A stretch of DNA of 64,000 nt from an uncultured Lachnospiraceae bacterium. GTDB taxonomy: Bacteria > Bacillota > Clostridia > Lachnospirales > Lachnospiraceae. The position numbers were made by a program, and so were the translations under genes. Below are positions 7,496 through 16,506 of this stretch, in pieces (within the stretch, counting starts at the first letter, position 1; each line of letters opens with the position of its first letter). The DNA lies in contig CAJJYZ010000006.1 of NCBI GenBank assembly GCA_905197485.1, forward strand, positions 8,795 through 72,794. The letters run 5' to 3'. The notes under the pieces were generated by a model. The model saw nothing but the letters and a program-made list of their open reading frames with translations, searched no databases and was not told where the DNA came from.

Positions 7496-8599
7496 CTACG
7501 GAAGATTCTTGTAGAATTTTAGTGTAAACACCGTCCCGATATCTTTTTTACTTTTGACGCGGATTTCTCCATCCTGATGTACCATGATGCTTTTCGCAAA
7601 TGCAAGTCCCAGTCCCAGACTGTCTTCTTTACTATGTTTTGCCTTATAAAACCGTTCAAAAATGTGAGGAATATCTTCTTTTTCAATTCCGTCTCCATCG
7701 TCTTCAATCTGAAGCATGGTATAAAGAGCATTCTCCTCCCAGCGCAATATCACCTGTCTTCCTCCATGTTCCATTGCATTTTTGACGATATTCTGTATCG
7801 CTTCTTTCGTCCATCTCCTATCACATTGTAGCACAAGATTTTCTGCCCCTATCACGAGAATCTCTTTTCCATGCACTTCACAAAAGATGGAAAAATATTG
7901 TTGAATTTCCTTAGATAGCTCCAATGCCTGCACCTCTTCCTTCTCCAGAACAAGCGTATGGGAATCCAGCTTTGCCATGTTGAGCACCGCCTTGACAAGC
8001 CACTCGATTTTCATCAAGTCTTTCTGCATATTGTCAAGAAACTCTACTTTTTGTTCCTCCGAAAGTTCCATATAGAGAATCTCGTGAATCATATTCAGCG
8101 AAGTAATCGGCGTTTTCAACTGATGGGAAATGTCCGCAATCATCTGCTCCATGTTTAGTTTCTGCTGCTGCAGCGCATGATTCTGTTCTTTCAGCATAAT
8201 CGTAATGTCATGCACCCTGTTTTTCAGAATACTAAACTCTCCTTCCTCGTTATCCTGAAGATTCAGCGTATCATTTCCCTCCAGTATCTCTTCACAATAC
8301 CGTTCCAGCTCCGCAATCTTCCTATCCTGCTCCTTTTTATATCTCATACACAAGACCATCATTCCACCGCATACAAGACAGATTATCCCTGCCATTCCGA
8401 TAATCTGCGGCAAGTAGAAAAAACTTTTCTCTTCCATCCCGTACTTTTTGAGTTCCTCCTCACCGGGAATCAACGCTTCCACCTTCTCGTACATCCATTG
8501 ATTCTCTTTTGCTTCAATTGCAGCCGATAACAAGACGGAAAGTGATATGCCCAAAGCGACAATCCCTCCTATCCACCAATACCAGACCCTCTTCTTCAT
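7496..8599 (-). CDS. Sensor histidine kinase
   Basis: A 367-residue membrane kinase. Two helices (about 8-27 and 64-84) bracket a short extracellular loop of some 35 residues, as in intramembrane-sensing kinases. The H-box ISHQLKTPIT places the phospho-histidine near residue 159. The N-box is QNIVKNAMEHGG, followed by DDGDGIEKED and LGLGLAFAKSI of the ATP-binding domain. GGAGG ends 5 bases before the chosen ATG; an upstream TTG would leave the binding site inside the gene. It begins directly after the regulator gene and is probably co-transcribed with it. The very small sensor loop and the adjacent ABC transporter suggest that the transporter takes part in sensing, an inference from related systems. 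Confidence 0.92.
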   Translation of the reverse strand: MKKRVWYWWIGGIVALGISLSVLLSAAIEAKENQWMYEKVEALIPGEEELKKYGMEEKSFFYLPQIIGMAGIICLVCGGMMVLCMRYKKEQDRKIAELERYCEEILEGNDTLNLQDNEEGEFSILKNRVHDITIMLKEQNHALQQQKLNMEQMIADISHQLKTPITSLNMIHEILYMELSEEQKVEFLDNMQKDLMKIEWLVKAVLNMAKLDSHTLVLEKEEVQALELSKEIQQYFSIFCEVHGKEILVIGAENLVLQCDRRWTKEAIQNIVKNAMEHGGRQVILRWEENALYTMLQIEDDGDGIEKEDIPHIFERFYKAKHSKEDSLGLGLAFAKSIMVHQDGEIRVKSKKDIGTVFTLKFYKNLP

Positions 8600-8600
8600 C

Positions 8601-9281
8601 TTATCCTCCAATCTTATAACCCATTCCTCTTACTGTTTTGATAATCTTAGGCTCACCCGGAACGTCCTCAATCTTCTCCCTCAGTCGCTTGATATAGACT
8701 GTCAGCGTATTGTCATTCACAAAATTTCCCGCCTCGTCCCAGATATTGGCAAGAATCTGTGTCCTCGTCAGAATCCTTCCTTTGTTCTCAAAGAACAAGA
8801 GAAGTAATTTATACTCCAGCGCCGTCAGCTCCAACATCTGATTATTCTTATATACGACTCCTTGCTCCTTATGAATCCTCACATTGTCAATCACCAATTC
8901 CTTCTTCTCTTCCGGTTCAATCCCCGCCTGACGAACGACTTTTCGAATGCGGGAAATCAGTTCTCTCGGCCGAAACGGTTTCGTGATATACTCATCCGCT
9001 CCCAAATCCAACCCTTTTACGATATCTTTCTCCTCATCCATCGCTGTAAGAAAAATCACCGGAAGCTCTCTTTTCCCTTTCATCCATTGGAAAAAGGAAA
9101 ATCCATCTCCGTCTGGAAGCGTCACATCCAAAAGAAGCAGATGAAAATCTCCTCTTTCAACCGCTTCCTTTCCTTCCTGTATCGTGCCTGCAATCTCCAC
9201 ATCATACGCTTCTTTTTTCAGCAAATACTGTAATCCTTTTGCAATATGAGTATCGTCTTCTATCATTAAAATGCGAATCAT
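8601..9281 (-). CDS. OmpR/PhoB-family response regulator
   Basis: A 226-residue regulator. The receiver (about 1-118) has all key residues: the acidic pair ED, the phospho-aspartate in LLLLDVTLPDGDG, Thr in FLTA and Lys in ITKPF. The winged-helix domain (about 130-226) contains LTALEYKLLLLFFENKGRILTR and the RGMGYKI end. It pairs with the kinase that follows. Its probable target is the box at 7463-7495 in front of the ABC genes. Ribosome binding site GGGAGAG precedes the ATG. Confidence 0.94.
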   Translation of the reverse strand: MIRILMIEDDTHIAKGLQYLLKKEAYDVEIAGTIQEGKEAVERGDFHLLLLDVTLPDGDGFSFFQWMKGKRELPVIFLTAMDEEKDIVKGLDLGADEYITKPFRPRELISRIRKVVRQAGIEPEEKKELVIDNVRIHKEQGVVYKNNQMLELTALEYKLLLLFFENKGRILTRTQILANIWDEAGNFVNDNTLTVYIKRLREKIEDVPGEPKIIKTVRGMGYKIGG

Positions 9282-9315
9282 TCTGGTCTCTCCCTTTCAT
9301 ATCTGTGTCACAATC

Positions 9316-9344
9316 ATCATATCGACAATTTTACATAAAATCAA
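9316..9344 (-). promoter_or_regulatory. Promoter of the response regulator-kinase operon
   Basis: On the minus strand TTGATT (9344-9339), 17 bases, then TATGAT (9321-9316), about 35 bases before the regulator ATG. Spacing and hexamers fit a vegetative promoter. Confidence 0.7.
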
Positions 9345-9375
9345 CTTCTATTTTGAATATTTTTTAGATAATTTG

Positions 9376-9404
9376 TTGCTCTTCTGCGATATTTGGTGTA
9401 TAAT
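9376..9404 (+). promoter_or_regulatory. Promoter of the small P-loop protein gene
   Basis: TTGCTC (9376-9381), 17 bases, TATAAT (9399-9404), about 50 bases before the start codon at 9454. It is divergent from the regulator promoter. Confidence 0.7.
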
Positions 9405-9453
9405 ATCTTACATATTAGACAACACGAAAATATACATAAAGGAGATAATTGCC

Positions 9454-9876
9454 ATGGTAAATTTATTAACAGGCCCTAAAGGTAGCGGCAAAACACAACA
9501 AATGATTGATTTAGCAAATCAAAAAGCAAAAGCTTCCGATGGAAACACAGTTTTCATCAAAAACAGCCACAATGACACTTACAGTGTTTCATTCTCCATC
9601 CGAGCTATTTGCATGGACGACTATCCATCTGTTAAGAATATTGATGAATACACATCATTTATCTTGGGAATGATGAGCTGCAATCACGATATTGAGAATA
9701 TTTTCATCGATGGAATTTTAAAACACTCTGAAATTTCTTTGGAAAATATCCCTTGCTTTATCGAAAGTTTAAAGGAAATCAGCAAGAAAGAAAACGTTGA
9801 CTTCTATGTAAGCATCAGCGCAGCAAAAGATGATTTAAAAGACGTGAACATGACAGACTGCCAGATTTTAAACTAA
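9454..9876 (+). CDS. Small P-loop NTP-binding protein of unknown function
   Basis: A 140-residue protein beginning MVNLLTGPKGSGKTQQM; GPKGSGKT (residues 7-14) is a Walker A loop only six residues from the N-terminus. The hydrophobic stretch NIFIDGI could be a Walker B strand. The protein is half the size of usual ATPases and has no recognisable further domain. The start is set by AAAGGAG 8 bases before the ATG; an in-frame ATG at 9271 is untenable because it would run over the promoter. It is a single-gene unit with its own promoter and the terminator at 9933-9977. I do not recognise a named family. Confidence 0.75.
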   Translation: MVNLLTGPKGSGKTQQMIDLANQKAKASDGNTVFIKNSHNDTYSVSFSIRAICMDDYPSVKNIDEYTSFILGMMSCNHDIENIFIDGILKHSEISLENIPCFIESLKEISKKENVDFYVSISAAKDDLKDVNMTDCQILN

Positions 9877-9932
9877 CAGCCTGATGTGAAAATAAGAAAA
9901 AGAAATATCTCAATCAATACATAAGATTCTAA

Positions 9933-9977
9933 AAAGTGCGTAAGCTTTGAAATTTCATTTCTCAACTTACGCACTTT
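9933..9977. terminator. Bidirectional terminator
   Basis: AAAGTGCGTAAG (9933-9944) pairs perfectly with CTTACGCACTTT (9966-9977). A-rich and T-rich flanks allow it to end both the P-loop gene and the convergent membrane protein gene. Confidence 0.85.
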
Positions 9978-9989
9978 CTTTTCATAAAA

Positions 9990-11591
9990 TTATTTCAAAG
10001 AGAGTACCGTATGGCTCTTCTCTCCTTCTTTGTATTCAATCGTCACTTCCTGACCGACTTCATAGCGGATGATATCAATAAAGTCTACGACAGATACGTC
10101 AAAGATACCGTCATTTCCTTCAATCATGACATAATAGTGTGAATTTCCATCCACAACTCCCTGTGCAATCTTTGTAATCTTTCCAGTCACAGACTTCACT
10201 TCCCGCGTATCTTCCTCTTCCTTGATAACTCCGTCTGTAAGAAGCATCTTATTGTACTGTTCCTCACACTGGGCAACCGTATCGCCGATAGCAACAAGCT
10301 GATACTTCTGCACGTTTACCATCGCATATTTCTTAACAAGTCCTGCGTCATCTTTTAACGCGATGAAATAGGTTGGCTCTCCGGAGATATTCAGAAGAAG
10401 TGGGAATGTGGCGTGGTATTTCAAGTTCTGCACCTGTCCTTCCGCGGAGTCCATCGCAGAACGTTCCGTCGCTCCTTCCACCGAATAAAACTTCGTCTCC
10501 ATCGTTCGCTGGTTCATCAGTGCGAATCCGACATTGGACTGGTCTCCTGTTACCGAAGTTACGCCTGTGTATACCCACACGTCATCGTCGATAGCCAGAT
10601 AGTTATATCCTTCCGTTGTCTTGAGACAATCTTTCTGTCCGAGAACACTGTTGATAAATCCATGTTTTAAAGAACCATAGTAATCATATAACTGCACAAG
10701 CAGGTCTGCGGAATATGCCCGGTCAATCCATTCCGGAACGTCTTCGATTGCGAAGTCCTGCGTCTCTCCTGTGATTGCGTTACAGAGTACCACTCTTCCG
10801 ATAGTCTCTCCACCGAATAATCCGATGTTAAACTTCTTCACCGGACATACCCAGTATGGAACTCCTTCGTCATCCGTCTCAAATCCAAAATCGTTGAAGA
10901 TGTAAGTCGGATATTTGAAACGCAAGTGTCTGTAAATGTTACGATTGAAATGCTCGCTTGTCGTATACTTCATTCCTTCGTCTAATTTCACAAGCTCCGT
11001 CGTCTGTGTTGCCATATCGATTCGGATGTATGCCGGGATTCCTTCCGAACGGTTTGTAAGCCACTTAATCAGGCTGGCATAGCGAAGCGGCGACACACGA
11101 ACCGGCTTATCTTTGTAATTACTCTGCGTATAGATTTCGTCCACCTCAAACTGGGAAACCATATCCACCATACTTCCCATCTTACGATTGCCGAGAAGAG
11201 CGGCTGATTCCTTATCGAGAAGAGGAATCTGGTCGTAGGAAAGTTCCTCCACATCTGCTGTAAATTCACTTTCTTCTACTTTCATAAGCCCCTGATATTT
11301 CTTGGCATTTACAATCGGAGAAGAAAGAACCGTTCCCACAACGAATACGATTGCAACCGCGGCAACTAAAGTCAACAGTAACTTCATTCCTACCGAAGCT
11401 TTCACCTCCGCTTTTGTCCGGATGCCCTTCTTACGGGCAAATAAAATGGCAATTACCACGACAAGAATGATTAAAAACACCCAGAAATCTTTGGAATGGA
11501 TGTTAATCGCAGGCAGCGTCACGTAATAGAAAATACCTGCCGCAAGGATAAACGTGATAATTCCTATCAGTTTCAATTTTAAATTTTTCAT
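9990..11591 (-). CDS. Uncharacterised multi-domain membrane protein
   Basis: A 533-residue protein. Three helices lie in the first 90 residues (about 8-26, 34-53 and 66-90). A long segment of about 440 residues without helices follows, presumably outside the cell. The outer part contains repeated beta-rich stretches, and its end (KGEKSHTVLSL) has an OB-like look that I cannot prove. The ATG at 11591 is preceded by GGAGGAAGACT; an ATG five codons earlier would place that site inside the gene. It is monocistronic with the terminator at 9933-9977. I do not recognise a named family and propose no function. Confidence 0.7.
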   Translation of the reverse strand: MKNLKLKLIGIITFILAAGIFYYVTLPAINIHSKDFWVFLIILVVVIAILFARKKGIRTKAEVKASVGMKLLLTLVAAVAIVFVVGTVLSSPIVNAKKYQGLMKVEESEFTADVEELSYDQIPLLDKESAALLGNRKMGSMVDMVSQFEVDEIYTQSNYKDKPVRVSPLRYASLIKWLTNRSEGIPAYIRIDMATQTTELVKLDEGMKYTTSEHFNRNIYRHLRFKYPTYIFNDFGFETDDEGVPYWVCPVKKFNIGLFGGETIGRVVLCNAITGETQDFAIEDVPEWIDRAYSADLLVQLYDYYGSLKHGFINSVLGQKDCLKTTEGYNYLAIDDDVWVYTGVTSVTGDQSNVGFALMNQRTMETKFYSVEGATERSAMDSAEGQVQNLKYHATFPLLLNISGEPTYFIALKDDAGLVKKYAMVNVQKYQLVAIGDTVAQCEEQYNKMLLTDGVIKEEEDTREVKSVTGKITKIAQGVVDGNSHYYVMIEGNDGIFDVSVVDFIDIIRYEVGQEVTIEYKEGEKSHTVLSLK

Positions 11592-11680
11592 AGTCTTCCT
11601 CCGCATTTTTTTGTTTTGTTATTTGCGATATAATGCTCATTTTATCACTCTGTATTAAAAAGTCAATATAAGAAGATTGA

Positions 11681-11710
11681 AAAAAACGGACATGTCAACA
11701 CACGTCCGTT
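11681..11710 (-). terminator. Terminator of the EF-G paralogue gene
   Basis: On the minus strand AACGGAC and GTCCGTT form a stem with a short loop, followed by a run of T residues (AAAAAA at 11681 on the plus strand). It lies 30 bases beyond the stop codon. Confidence 0.8.
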
Positions 11711-11740
11711 CCTTTCTCTTTCTTTCCATCTTATATTCGT

Positions 11741-13816
11741 CTATTCCTCTGCTGCTCTCGCTGCAATTTCTTTTTCCTGTACATCAGATGGAGCCTGCTC
11801 ATAGCGTGCAAACTCATAAGAATATGTACCGCGACCTCCTGTCATAGAGCGAAGTGTTGTGCAATAACCAAACACTCCTGTCATCGGGATATCCGCTTCA
11901 ATCTCCTGCTTACCGCCTGCGAGAGGATTCATGCCAAGTACCCGTCCTCTTCTCTTATTCAAGTCGCCCATCACATCGCCGGTATATTCATCCGGAACTG
12001 TCACTTTGATAGTTGCGATTGGCTCTAAAAGCACCGGAGACGCTTCCATGAATCCCTTCTTAAACGCCTGGCTTGTAGCCGTCTTAAATGCCATCTCAGA
12101 AGAATCTACCGGATGATAAGAGCCATCATAAAGCGTTGCCTTCACACCGACAACCGGATATCCTGCGAGAGGACCTTTCACCACAGATTCCTGCAGACCT
12201 TTTTCCACAGCCGGGAAGTAGTTCTTCGGCACTGCTCCGCCTACCACGCATTCTTCAAATACGTATGGTTTTTCCAAGTCTCCGGATGGCTCAAATCTCA
12301 TTTTTACATGTCCGTACTGTCCATGTCCACCGGACTGTTTCTTATATTTTGTATCCACATCGGAATTCTTGCGGATTGTCTCGCGGAATGCAACCTTCGG
12401 TGTCTCAAGGGTAACATCGACTTTGTAGCGGGCAGCCAGCTTACTTACCACGATTTCCAGATGCTGGTCTCCCATTCCATAGAGCAACGACTGATGATTC
12501 TCGCTGTCATTGACTGCTTTCAACGTTACGTCTTCTGCCATCATCTTTGCAAGAGCCTGAGATACCTTATCTTCATCCCCTTTTGTCTTCACAACATATT
12601 TCATATAAGTATATGGTACGGAATATTCGGTCTTACCATACATAACCGGAGTATTCTTTGTAGCAAGCGTATCTCCCGTCTTTGTCGCGCTTAATTTTGC
12701 GATAGCTCCGATATCGCCGGCATGTAATTCTTCCACTTCCATCGGTTTGTTGCCGTTCATCACATAGAGCTTGCCTGACTTTTCTTCTGCGTCTGCTACC
12801 ACATTATATAAGGTATCGTCACCTTTTAATACACCGGAGCATACTTTTACGAAAGAGTATTTTCCGATGAACGGGTCTACCATTGTCTTGAATACATAAG
12901 CGGATTTTGCCTTGGCAAAGTTGTAATTTGCTTCAAAAATCTCGTTTGTCTTCCGGTTCAGTCCCGCGCATTCTCTCTTATCCGGACTCGGGAAGAAACG
13001 AACGATATCTGACAGTAAGTTTGCAACGCCCTGTGCCTGAAGATTGGAGCCCATCGCTACCGGAACAATGCTTCCGTCCATAACTTCCACACGCATTGCG
13101 GAACGAATCTCTTCTATAGAGAATTCTTCTCCGGCAAAATATCTCTCCATGAAATCTTCACTTGTCTCTGCAACCGCTTCCATCAGGTGCTCTCTTAAAA
13201 TCTGTAAGTTTGGAAGACAGTATTCTGGAATCTCGCATTCTTCACGCTGTCCAACTCCTGTATATCTTCTTCCTGCATTCTTGATAACGTTGACATATCC
13301 GACTAACTTCTCGTTCTCACGAATCGGCTGGAAATGAGGCGCTATCACCTTGCCGTATCTCTCTGTAAGCTGTTTTACTACTTCTCGGAAGCTCGCATCA
13401 TCCACGTCCATCTCTGTCACATAGACCATTCTTGGGAGATTGTATTTGTCACATAATTCCCATGCTTTTTCCGTTCCTACTTCCACGCCCGCTTTACCGG
13501 AAACAACAATAACCGCCGCATCTGCTGCGCTTACCGCTTCTTCCACTTCACCGACAAAGTCAAAATATCCCGGTGTGTCCAGTACATTAATCTTTGCCTT
13601 CTCCCACTCAATCGGTGTCAGTGTCGTACTGATGGAAAATTCACGCTTCTGCTCTTCTTTATCAAAATCACTAATCGTATTGTGCTCACTGATTTTTCCC
13701 ATGCGGCTGGTTGCGCCTGATACATAAGCCATCGCCTCAACAAGACTTGTTTTTCCGCTTCCTCCATGTCCTAAAAGGACCACATTTCTGATTTCGTCTG
13801 TTCTGTAAACTTTCAT
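11741..13816 (-). CDS. Elongation factor G paralogue (EF-G-like GTPase)
   Basis: A 691-residue protein with the full EF-G domain order: G domain to about residue 275, domain II, domain III, domain IV (KKQSGGHGQYGHVKM near 475) and domain V. The P-loop is GHGGSGKT (16-23). Three GTPase motifs differ from canonical EF-G. Switch I reads KREFSI rather than RGITI, the G3 motif is DTPGYFDF with Tyr84 where EF-G has the catalytic His, and G4 is TEMD (134-137) rather than NKMD. This places it with the EF-G-like paralogues that coexist with a housekeeping fusA, probably a specialised ribosome factor with weak or altered GTP hydrolysis. It has its own promoter and terminator, unlike canonical fusA in the str operon. 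Confidence 0.88.
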   Translation of the reverse strand: MKVYRTDEIRNVVLLGHGGSGKTSLVEAMAYVSGATSRMGKISEHNTISDFDKEEQKREFSISTTLTPIEWEKAKINVLDTPGYFDFVGEVEEAVSAADAAVIVVSGKAGVEVGTEKAWELCDKYNLPRMVYVTEMDVDDASFREVVKQLTERYGKVIAPHFQPIRENEKLVGYVNVIKNAGRRYTGVGQREECEIPEYCLPNLQILREHLMEAVAETSEDFMERYFAGEEFSIEEIRSAMRVEVMDGSIVPVAMGSNLQAQGVANLLSDIVRFFPSPDKRECAGLNRKTNEIFEANYNFAKAKSAYVFKTMVDPFIGKYSFVKVCSGVLKGDDTLYNVVADAEEKSGKLYVMNGNKPMEVEELHAGDIGAIAKLSATKTGDTLATKNTPVMYGKTEYSVPYTYMKYVVKTKGDEDKVSQALAKMMAEDVTLKAVNDSENHQSLLYGMGDQHLEIVVSKLAARYKVDVTLETPKVAFRETIRKNSDVDTKYKKQSGGHGQYGHVKMRFEPSGDLEKPYVFEECVVGGAVPKNYFPAVEKGLQESVVKGPLAGYPVVGVKATLYDGSYHPVDSSEMAFKTATSQAFKKGFMEASPVLLEPIATIKVTVPDEYTGDVMGDLNKRRGRVLGMNPLAGGKQEIEADIPMTGVFGYCTTLRSMTGGRGTYSYEFARYEQAPSDVQEKEIAARAAEE

Positions 13817-13855
13817 GAATTTGCTGCCTCCTTATAGTCAAGTTCTAATGTATAT

Positions 13856-13884
13856 ATTCTACTAAATTTTTTACAAAATTACAA
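13856..13884 (-). promoter_or_regulatory. Promoter of the EF-G paralogue gene
   Basis: On the minus strand TTGTAA (13884-13879), 17 bases, TAGAAT (13861-13856), about 40 bases before the ATG, which has an AAGGAGG site. Confidence 0.68.
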
Positions 13885-13953
13885 CTCTTTTATTCAATTT
13901 ATACAAATAATATACAAGAATTTTTCACTATGACACTTTAACGCGCTATATCA

Positions 13954-13982
13954 TTGACACGTCTCTGGAAATGCTTTAGAAT
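13954..13982 (+). promoter_or_regulatory. Promoter of tyrA-aroA
   Basis: TTGACA (13954-13959), 17 bases, TAGAAT (13977-13982). This is a near-consensus vegetative promoter about 65 bases before the tyrA start codon. No T-box or trp-type leader is visible between them. Confidence 0.8.
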
Positions 13983-14047
13983 AAGCAAAGAAACAGAACA
14001 TGATTTGCCTTATATATCACAATTTATCTATAGAAAGGACGACACAT

Positions 14048-15148
14048 ATGAACATTCCTTCCAAAATCGGATTTATTGGGCTCGGACTCATCGGCGGTTC
14101 TATCGCCAGAGCAATCCGCCAGTATTTTCCGGAAACAACCATCGTTGCATTCGATAAGAATAAAGAAACTCTGGCGCTCGCTTCCAATGAATCGGTTGCC
14201 GATATAACGTGCACCGCAATTGACGACCATTTTTCCCATTGCGATTACATATTTCTATGTGCACCCGTCGCATTTAATACGTCTTATCTGAGTCAGTTGA
14301 AGCCATTCCTTCATCCGGATTTGATTATCACCGATGTCGGAAGTGTGAAGACTTCCATCCATGAGGAGGCAGAACGTCTTCATATGACCGCCTATTTCAT
14401 CGGAGGGCACCCGATGGCGGGTTCCGAGAAAAGCGGTTTCGTCAATGCCAAGCCGGTTCTCATTGAAAATGCTTACTATATCCTGACCCCATCTTCCGAC
14501 GTTTCGGAAGAAAAGGTGAAAAATTATACGGAGTTTGCAGCCTCGCTGAAAGCGCTCCCTATCTGTTTGGATTATCACGAGCATGACCGCATTACCGGAA
14601 CAATCAGCCACCTGCCTCATATCATTGCGGCAACGCTCGTGAATCTTGTCAAAGATACCGATACCAAGAACGGATTGATGAAGCAGCTCGCAGCCGGCGG
14701 ATTCAAAGACATTACCCGAATCGCTTCCTCCTCCCCGACGATGTGGCAGCATATTTGTCTGAAAAACAAGGACAACTTATCCCGGATTCTGGAGCAGTAC
14801 ATCGCTTCTTTGTCAAAGGTAAAATCCGAGATTGAACATTCTACGGAAGAATCGCTCTATGACTTGTTCGATTCCTCCAGAAATTACCGGAACTCTATTC
14901 CGGATGCATCACTCGGACCAATCAAAAAAGTATTTGCCGTATATTGCGACATCGTGGATGAAACAGGTGGAATCGCTACTATCGCTACCATTCTCGCCTC
15001 CAACAATATCAGTTTGAAAAACATCGGCATTGTACATAACCGGGAATTTGAAGAAGGCGTACTGCGGATAGAATTCTATGACGAGGCTTCCTCTGCAAAG
15101 GCGGCGAAGCTGCTTCAGAAATATCGCTACATTGTATATGAACGCTAA
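14048..15148 (+). CDS. tyrA: Prephenate dehydrogenase
   Basis: A 366-residue enzyme converting prephenate to 4-hydroxyphenylpyruvate with NAD for tyrosine synthesis. The Rossmann glycine motif GLGLIGGSIA is near residues 10-19. The dehydrogenase core contains ITDVGSVK and GGHPMAGSEKSGF, the latter a family hallmark. The last 70 residues form an ACT domain (GGIATIATILASNNISLKNI) that likely senses tyrosine. AGAAAGGA before the ATG at 14048 decides the start; an ATG 16 codons earlier lacks a site. It is followed by aroA after 24 bases in one operon. Confidence 0.95.
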   Translation: MNIPSKIGFIGLGLIGGSIARAIRQYFPETTIVAFDKNKETLALASNESVADITCTAIDDHFSHCDYIFLCAPVAFNTSYLSQLKPFLHPDLIITDVGSVKTSIHEEAERLHMTAYFIGGHPMAGSEKSGFVNAKPVLIENAYYILTPSSDVSEEKVKNYTEFAASLKALPICLDYHEHDRITGTISHLPHIIAATLVNLVKDTDTKNGLMKQLAAGGFKDITRIASSSPTMWQHICLKNKDNLSRILEQYIASLSKVKSEIEHSTEESLYDLFDSSRNYRNSIPDASLGPIKKVFAVYCDIVDETGGIATIATILASNNISLKNIGIVHNREFEEGVLRIEFYDEASSAKAAKLLQKYRYIVYER

Positions 15149-15172
15149 CATAGCAGGAAAGGATTTGAGATT

Positions 15173-16468
15173 ATGAGAATACAGAAATCGACAGGATTAA
15201 AAGGTACGGTCACCATTCCCGGTGATAAATCCATCTCCCACCGGGCGGTGATGTTCGGCTCCATCGCAGAAGGGACAACGGAAGTGACGCATTTTCTGCA
15301 AGGAGCGGACTGCCTTGCTACGATTGACTGCTTCCGGAAACTGGGCATTTCCATCGAACAGAACGATACGAAAGTCTTAATTCATGGCAAAGGGCTGCAT
15401 GGACTTTCGACTCCTTCTTCTACCTTATCCGTAGGCAACAGCGGAACGACAACCCGGCTTCTTTCCGGCATCCTTGCCGGACAGCCTTTTGAGACTTCCC
15501 TCTCCGGGGATGATTCCCTGAATTCCAGACCGATGGGGCGCATCATCACACCGCTCACACAGATGGGAGCATGCATTCAAAGTATCCATGAAAATCATTG
15601 TGCGCCGCTTCGCATCCTGCCTTCCAGATTGCATGGCATCCACTACCATTCCAAGGTGGCTTCCGCCCAGGTAAAATCTGCTATCCTGTTAGCCGGACTA
15701 TATGCTGACGGCATTACAAAGGTGACAGAGCCGGTGCTTTCCAGAAATCACACAGAATTGATGCTTCGCGGCTTCGGGGCAGACGTTACATCCCATCTGG
15801 AACAGGATGGAATCAGCGCCACCGCTTCCATCACGCCAGGCTCCAGCCTGCAAGGGCAAAAGATTGTCGTGCCCGGCGATATCTCATCCGCCGCTTACTT
15901 TCTTGCCGCCGGACTTCTCGTTCCACATTCAGAGTTCTTGATTCAAAACGTAGGAATCAATCCAACTCGCGCCGGAATCTTGAAGGTTTGTCAGGATATG
16001 GGCGGAGATATTACCCTTCTGAATGAAAAAACCGAAGGAGGCGAACCGACCGCCGACTTGCTTGTCCGCACGAGCCACCTTCATGGCACGACCGTCGAGG
16101 GCTCCATCATCCCTACACTCATCGATGAGATTCCTATGATTGCCGTCCTTGCCGCTTTCGCCGAGGGAATGACCGTCATCCGGGACGCCGCAGAATTGAA
16201 GGTCAAAGAGACAAACCGTATCCAAACGGTTTCTGTGAATTTAAAAGCAATGGGCGCAAACGTAACGCCAACCGACGACGGCATGATTATCCAAGGAGGA
16301 AGCGCCCTTCATGGCGCTTCCATCCAAAGCTTTCTTGACCATCGAATCGCAATGGCATTTTCCATCGCAGGACTCGCGGCAGACGGAGAAACCGAGATTC
16401 AAGACAGTCATTGCGTTGACGTCTCCTATCCGGACTTCTACGAAACATTGCAAAAATTAGAAGTTTAG
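15173..16468 (+). CDS. aroA: 3-phosphoshikimate 1-carboxyvinyltransferase (EPSP synthase)
   Basis: A 431-residue enzyme that joins shikimate-3-phosphate and phosphoenolpyruvate in chorismate synthesis. It shows the N-terminal PGDKSISHRA (substrate-binding Lys and Arg), VGNSGTTTRL near residue 87 and GDDSLNSRPM near residue 112. Two family landmarks follow in the C-terminal half, PGDISSAAYF and DEIPMIAVLAAFAEG, with KVKETNRI and DHRIAMAFSIAG near the end. It is complete and is the second gene of the tyrA operon, ending in the hairpin at 16507-16537. Confidence 0.96.
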   Translation: MRIQKSTGLKGTVTIPGDKSISHRAVMFGSIAEGTTEVTHFLQGADCLATIDCFRKLGISIEQNDTKVLIHGKGLHGLSTPSSTLSVGNSGTTTRLLSGILAGQPFETSLSGDDSLNSRPMGRIITPLTQMGACIQSIHENHCAPLRILPSRLHGIHYHSKVASAQVKSAILLAGLYADGITKVTEPVLSRNHTELMLRGFGADVTSHLEQDGISATASITPGSSLQGQKIVVPGDISSAAYFLAAGLLVPHSEFLIQNVGINPTRAGILKVCQDMGGDITLLNEKTEGGEPTADLLVRTSHLHGTTVEGSIIPTLIDEIPMIAVLAAFAEGMTVIRDAAELKVKETNRIQTVSVNLKAMGANVTPTDDGMIIQGGSALHGASIQSFLDHRIAMAFSIAGLAADGETEIQDSHCVDVSYPDFYETLQKLEV

Positions 16469-16506
16469 AGTTTTTGATGTTCCATTCTTTTAAACTTTCA
16501 TTTGAT

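Noticed and set aside
12113..12694. 193-codon open frame antisense to the EF-G paralogue
   Set aside because: Overlaps conserved EF-G domains; no start signal.
14255..14752. Long open frame antisense to tyrA
   Set aside because: It lies wholly inside tyrA, has no ribosome site and no family-like pattern; it mirrors the codon bias of the real gene.
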